From positions 372,001 through 436,000 of the forward strand of contig JADDMT010000004.1 of assembly GCA_021401465.1 (NCBI GenBank): a DNA stretch of 64,000 nucleotides, given 5' to 3'. The notes under the pieces were generated by a model. It saw only the letters and a program-made list of their open reading frames with translations. It was not told the DNA's origin and made no database searches. Both the position numbers and the translations under genes were made by a program. This DNA comes from Teratosphaeria epicoccoides. Lineage: Eukaryota; Ascomycota; Dothideomycetes; Mycosphaerellales; Teratosphaeriaceae. This document shows, in pieces, positions 62,938 to 64,000 of this stretch; the first letter of the stretch is position 1; the number at the start of each line of letters is the position of its first letter.

Positions 62938-63825
62938 TCATGCGTAGTTATGTACGTGACCATGGTGCTGATGGTGGTGATCACGCCTGAAGCGTTGGTA
63001 CGCCGTGGCAGTGATGATTTCGGTCACGATAGCTGTGTCCACCTCGGTGACAATCACCCCGTCGAAATTGGTGACGAGAGCGCTTGAAGCTGAGCTGGTC
63101 AGAGTGGAGAACGTCGTGGCGCTTGAAGACGGAGTGGCCTTGTCGTCCTCGTGAGCGTGACCCCAGGAGCTGTATTGGTTGGTTGAGGAGGAGGAGGAGG
63201 ACGCGCTGGATTCCGGGCTGGCCGAGGAGGTTGTGACAGCGCCAACGACCGAAGGAGTAGCGGACGCCGGGGTCGAGTAGGTGGACCCCGCGGCAGAAGT
63301 GACACTAGCGACAGAGGATGATGCGGAGGCTGCACCGCCGTCATCCTGAGACTCGCCGGAGCAGAGGGTCACAGTAATGACGGAATCCTGGGAACAAGCC
63401 TGCATACCATAGGCGTCGTCGGTTGCGTAGCGGTAGGCCTGATCCTTGGGGTCGCAATCGTCCTCTTCGTTGGAAGCAGTGATCTCCCAGTTACCATCCC
63501 ATGGATTGCCGTTGACATCGCTGAGATCGTACCAGATCGTGCCGTCGTCGTGGAAGGTGTACTCGTATTGCATGATGTTGCTGAGACTTGTATCCTTGGA
63601 AAGCTTGATCGACCAGCCCTGGGCGTTAGACAGCTCGGTCCACTCCTGCTCATATGTCTCGTTGTTGGACAACGTCTTGTCGATCTGAGAGTAGCCGCCT
63701 CCAGAAGCCGGCGTGTTGCAGACGTAGACATCGTAGTTGCACTTGTTGAGGACGATGGCTGAGCCCACCGAGGATGCAGCAGCTGCGGAGGCCAACAGGG
63801 CCGCGGGGACCATGGCGGAGTGCAT
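62938..63825 (-). CDS. BYS1-domain secreted protein (thaumatin-like fold)
   Basis: Single exon, 295 aa. Residues 1-22 are a signal peptide. The BYS1-type domain (about 23-155) begins GSAIVLNKCNYDVYVCNTP and contains ELSNAQGWSIKLSKD, FHDDGTIWYDLSDVNGNPW and a terminal SVITVTLC, with cysteines placed as in this family. A Ser/Thr-rich, probably O-glycosylated region (about 165-235) follows, then VTEVDTAIVTEIITATAY and a His-rich tail (DHHHQHHGHVHNYA). Family members are yeast-phase or surface proteins of unknown mechanism. The histidine tail might bind metal; this is inference. No GPI signal is evident. Confidence 0.85.
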   Translation of the reverse strand: MHSAMVPAALLASAAAASSVGSAIVLNKCNYDVYVCNTPASGGGYSQIDKTLSNNETYEQEWTELSNAQGWSIKLSKDTSLSNIMQYEYTFHDDGTIWYDLSDVNGNPWDGNWEITASNEEDDCDPKDQAYRYATDDAYGMQACSQDSVITVTLCSGESQDDGGAASASSSVASVTSAAGSTYSTPASATPSVVGAVTTSSASPESSASSSSSSTNQYSSWGHAHEDDKATPSSSATTFSTLTSSASSALVTNFDGVIVTEVDTAIVTEIITATAYQRFRRDHHHQHHGHVHNYA

Positions 63826-64000
63826 TGTGGCTGCTTTTGATGGCTGGAAGTTGCGGACGGTCGCGTGGATTGAGCAAAGGGGCCAGTCCGTGGTCGCGAC
63901 AACGTGTGGCCGCGGAGAGTGTGAAGCTGGCGTTCTTTGTTACCGAAGAAGGTGCTTGTCGCGTGTCGTAACAATGCTGTTTGGCTTGTGCTCTAATTTT
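63826..64000. other. Window edge, upstream of the BYS1-domain gene
   Basis: 175 bp, presumably 5' UTR and proximal promoter of the minus-strand BYS1-domain gene. Nothing else seen. Confidence 0.4.

Noticed and set aside
1..64000. tRNA and rRNA genes
   Set aside because: I looked for T-arm-like GGTTCGANTCC and paired acceptor stems by eye and found none that fold; a covariance-model scan would be needed to exclude them.

Overview
This window is nuclear DNA of a filamentous ascomycete (Pezizomycotina). The evidence is short spliceosomal introns (mostly 45-135 nt, GT-AG ends, CTNAC-type branch sites), a Zn2Cys6 transcription factor, a PIR-type cell-wall protein, a BYS1-domain secreted protein and a UstYa-family (DUF3328) oxidase. 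Gene density is about one per 2.2 kb on both strands. A dothideomycete is my best guess, but nothing seen fixes the class. There are no bacterial features, intact transposons, rRNA or CRISPR arrays, and I found no tRNA gene by eye.

Left part (1-30 kb), mainly housekeeping genes: an NFKBIL1-like protein, a TPR protein, a 53-aa secreted Cys-rich protein, a protein with a Cys-rich zinc-binding tail, a MAPEG/MGST3-like enzyme, the VMS1/ANKZF1 peptidyl-tRNA hydrolase, a ZRT3-like zinc transporter with a GC-AG intron, a CLC chloride/proton exchanger, an 83-aa secreted Cys-rich protein, an MFS transporter, ATG3 and tafazzin (divergent pair), a XanA-type xanthine dioxygenase, and an uncharacterised 576-aa protein.

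Middle (30-45 kb): a 1395-aa PPR-like protein; a Zn2Cys6 factor whose zinc cluster is split over four exons, one of them 12 nt; several small uncharacterised genes, one with no long ATG-initiated frame; then the most interesting locus. There a UstYa-family gene (four exons, two HxxHC motifs) and a secreted precursor with four near-identical 25-residue repeats, each carrying a PPYYSAP segment, are transcribed divergently from a 779-bp intergenic region. UstYa-type oxidases cyclise tyrosine-containing core peptides cut from Kex2-processed repeat precursors (ustiloxin, asperipin, phomopsin), so this looks like a compact, possibly undescribed fungal RiPP (dikaritin-like) system.

Right part (45-64 kb): a DRS2-type P4-ATPase, a Cys-rich secreted protein, a PIR-like cell-wall protein, choline sulfatase, peptidyl-tRNA hydrolase 2 and a BYS1-domain secreted protein, separated by long stretches (about 1-3 kb) in which I see no supported gene.

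Genes with introns were assembled by matching donor, branch and acceptor signals, reading frame and family motifs. Start codons were checked in the sequence, and frames opening only at TTG, CTG or GTG were shortened to the first ATG. Exon coordinates are given in the entries.
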